A program made the position numbers and the translations under genes. Shown one piece after another: positions 6,068 to 6,944 of a DNA stretch of 6,944 nucleotides. The DNA lies in contig JAYKJG010000202.1 in NCBI GenBank assembly GCA_035286285.1, positions 1 through 6,944 on the forward strand, given 5' to 3'. The stretch comes from Prochlorothrix sp035286285 (lineage in GTDB: Bacteria; Cyanobacteriota; Cyanobacteriia; Prochlorotrichales; Prochlorotrichaceae). The notes under the pieces are model-generated. The model was given only the letters and a program-made list of their open reading frames with translations, did not search any database and had not been told where the DNA came from. The number at the start of each line of letters is the position of its first letter. The first letter of the stretch is position 1.

Positions 6068-6944
6068 ATGGCCTTTACGCCCCCTCCACTTTCCCCCCAG
6101 TCCGCCGCTTCCTCCGGCTTCAAACTCTTTCGGAACCTCAAAATCCGTCGCAAAATCCTGCTGGGCTATGTGCTCACACTGATTTGTTCAGGGGCTGGGA
6201 TTGGGGTAGGGCTACTGATCAGCATTCCCGTCAACCAATACAGTTCTGATCTCCGCATTGATGCCTTAGAAGAACAGAAAATTAGCCACGCTCTGTTATT
6301 GGATTTTCTGACAATTCAACACCACAGTGTGGGACTGCTACGGGTGATCAGGTCTCCAGAAGAGCTAGCTCAACACCATGCAGATCTACAACAATCCATG
6401 GCGGAGTTTGAGGCGAACTGGGCAGATTTTGTAGCACAAACGAGGATATTTAGCGCCAATGCCACAGGGGAAGATATCGAAGAAGCAACCCGGTTGCAGC
6501 AGTTCATCCAAAACTATAACGAAGTGCCCCAGCGTTACTTCATCTACTTACGTCAGGTTATGCTTGAGTTTGGGCTACCGAACTTTGATCCAGCCCAGAC
6601 GGCTGCCCTAGAGCAAGCCCTACTCTACAGAGCAGATCCCCAACTAGTCGCTGATCTCGAAGACTTTACCGAAAGCTTGCGGGCCGAAGCAGCCTATTCC
6701 TATCAAGAGTTTCAGGCAACTGAGGTCCAATTTTTCCGCGCCCAAAGGCTCATTCAACTCATTTTTGGCACAGGGCTACTCATTTCTATCATCGTAGCGC
6801 TGATCATGGCTCGCTATACCAGCCGTTTACTGGCAGAACCGATCGAACTCGTCACCGCCCAAGTCCACGAAGCCCGTCGATCGGAAAACTTCTATCTCCA
6901 AGTCCCCGTCACCAGTACAGACGAAGTTGGAGCACTCGCCCACA
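6068..6944 (+). CDS. Membrane sensor with periplasmic helical domain and HAMP (N-terminal part)
   Basis: An open frame of 292 codons starts at ATG 6068 and is cut by the right edge. A TGA in the same frame at 6041-6043 bounds it, and this is the first ATG after it. No Shine-Dalgarno site is evident. After a short Pro/Ser-rich tail comes NLKIRRKILLGY, a basic anchor, then a transmembrane helix at about 31-53. A roughly 170-residue domain rich in predicted helix follows (55-227, no cysteines), probably a four-helix-bundle periplasmic sensor. A second helix spans 228-248. HAMP begins at about 249 with the conserved proline (Pro258) and DEVGALA (285-291). This layout is that of cyanobacterial histidine kinases, chemoreceptors or adenylate cyclases. 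The output domain lies outside the window, so the class stays open, with sensor kinase the likeliest. The ligand is unknown. Confidence 0.9.
   Translation, partial: MAFTPPPLSPQSAASSGFKLFRNLKIRRKILLGYVLTLICSGAGIGVGLLISIPVNQYSSDLRIDALEEQKISHALLLDFLTIQHHSVGLLRVIRSPEELAQHHADLQQSMAEFEANWADFVAQTRIFSANATGEDIEEATRLQQFIQNYNEVPQRYFIYLRQVMLEFGLPNFDPAQTAALEQALLYRADPQLVADLEDFTESLRAEAAYSYQEFQATEVQFFRAQRLIQLIFGTGLLISIIVALIMARYTSRLLAEPIELVTAQVHEARRSENFYLQVPVTSTDEVGALAH

Noticed and set aside
5932..6249. Plus-strand 105-aa frame before and across the sensor start
   Set aside because: It is out of frame with the strongly supported transmembrane/HAMP protein beginning at 6068 and has no recognisable features.

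Overview
The window looks like chromosomal DNA from a cyanobacterium, probably filamentous or otherwise large-genomed. Three perfect HIP1 octamers (GCGATCGC at 1324, 5202 and 5340) and many other CGATCG cores support this. So do a long pentapeptide-repeat protein, an M15B (VanY-type) domain carrying the cyanobacterial-style GYxIDIGD signature, and intergenic repeats of the sort common in that phylum. The exact genus cannot be read from the sequence.

Layout from left to right. (1) At the left edge, on the minus strand, the first ten codons of a gene run out of the window (start at 32, ribosome binding site at 45-50). (2) Positions 51-909 hold no convincing gene. They contain a degenerate 15-16 bp tandem array (about 419-667) and a perfect 12-bp triplication (823-858). 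(3) A minus-strand STAS-domain protein of 119 aa (910-1269) is an anti-sigma factor antagonist type with the phosphorylatable serine, starting at TTG behind a good ribosome binding site. (4) Positions 1270-2102 hold no gene. They contain a MITE-like inverted-repeat element (1666-1805) and a G-rich dispersed-type repeat (1871-1911). (5) A 1246-aa plus-strand protein (2103-5843) fills more than half the window. (6) A short intergenic region (5844-6067) carries four 16-bp tandem repeats. (7) The plus-strand N-terminal part of a membrane sensor with a HAMP domain (6068 onward) is cut by the right edge.

The centre of interest is the 1246-aa protein. It joins 29 uninterrupted pentapeptide repeats, an HNH_2-type domain, about 590 residues of acidic, proline-rich low-complexity sequence with tyrosine-rich tandem repeats, one transmembrane helix, and a C-terminal VanY-type domain. 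Both enzyme-like domains have lost key residues. Both catalytic or metal-binding histidines of the HNH domain are replaced (by Ser313 and Ala336). One zinc-ligand histidine (Tyr1177) and the catalytic glutamate (Arg1231) of the VanY domain are replaced. The most economical reading is a trans-envelope scaffold or adaptor made from two dead enzyme folds. Its inside part would carry the pentapeptide and HNH-like modules, and its outside part a peptidoglycan-facing VanY-like fold. This is inference from sequence.

The STAS protein and the HAMP sensor suggest a signalling neighbourhood, but the genes are separated by long gaps and differ in strand, so no operon can be claimed.
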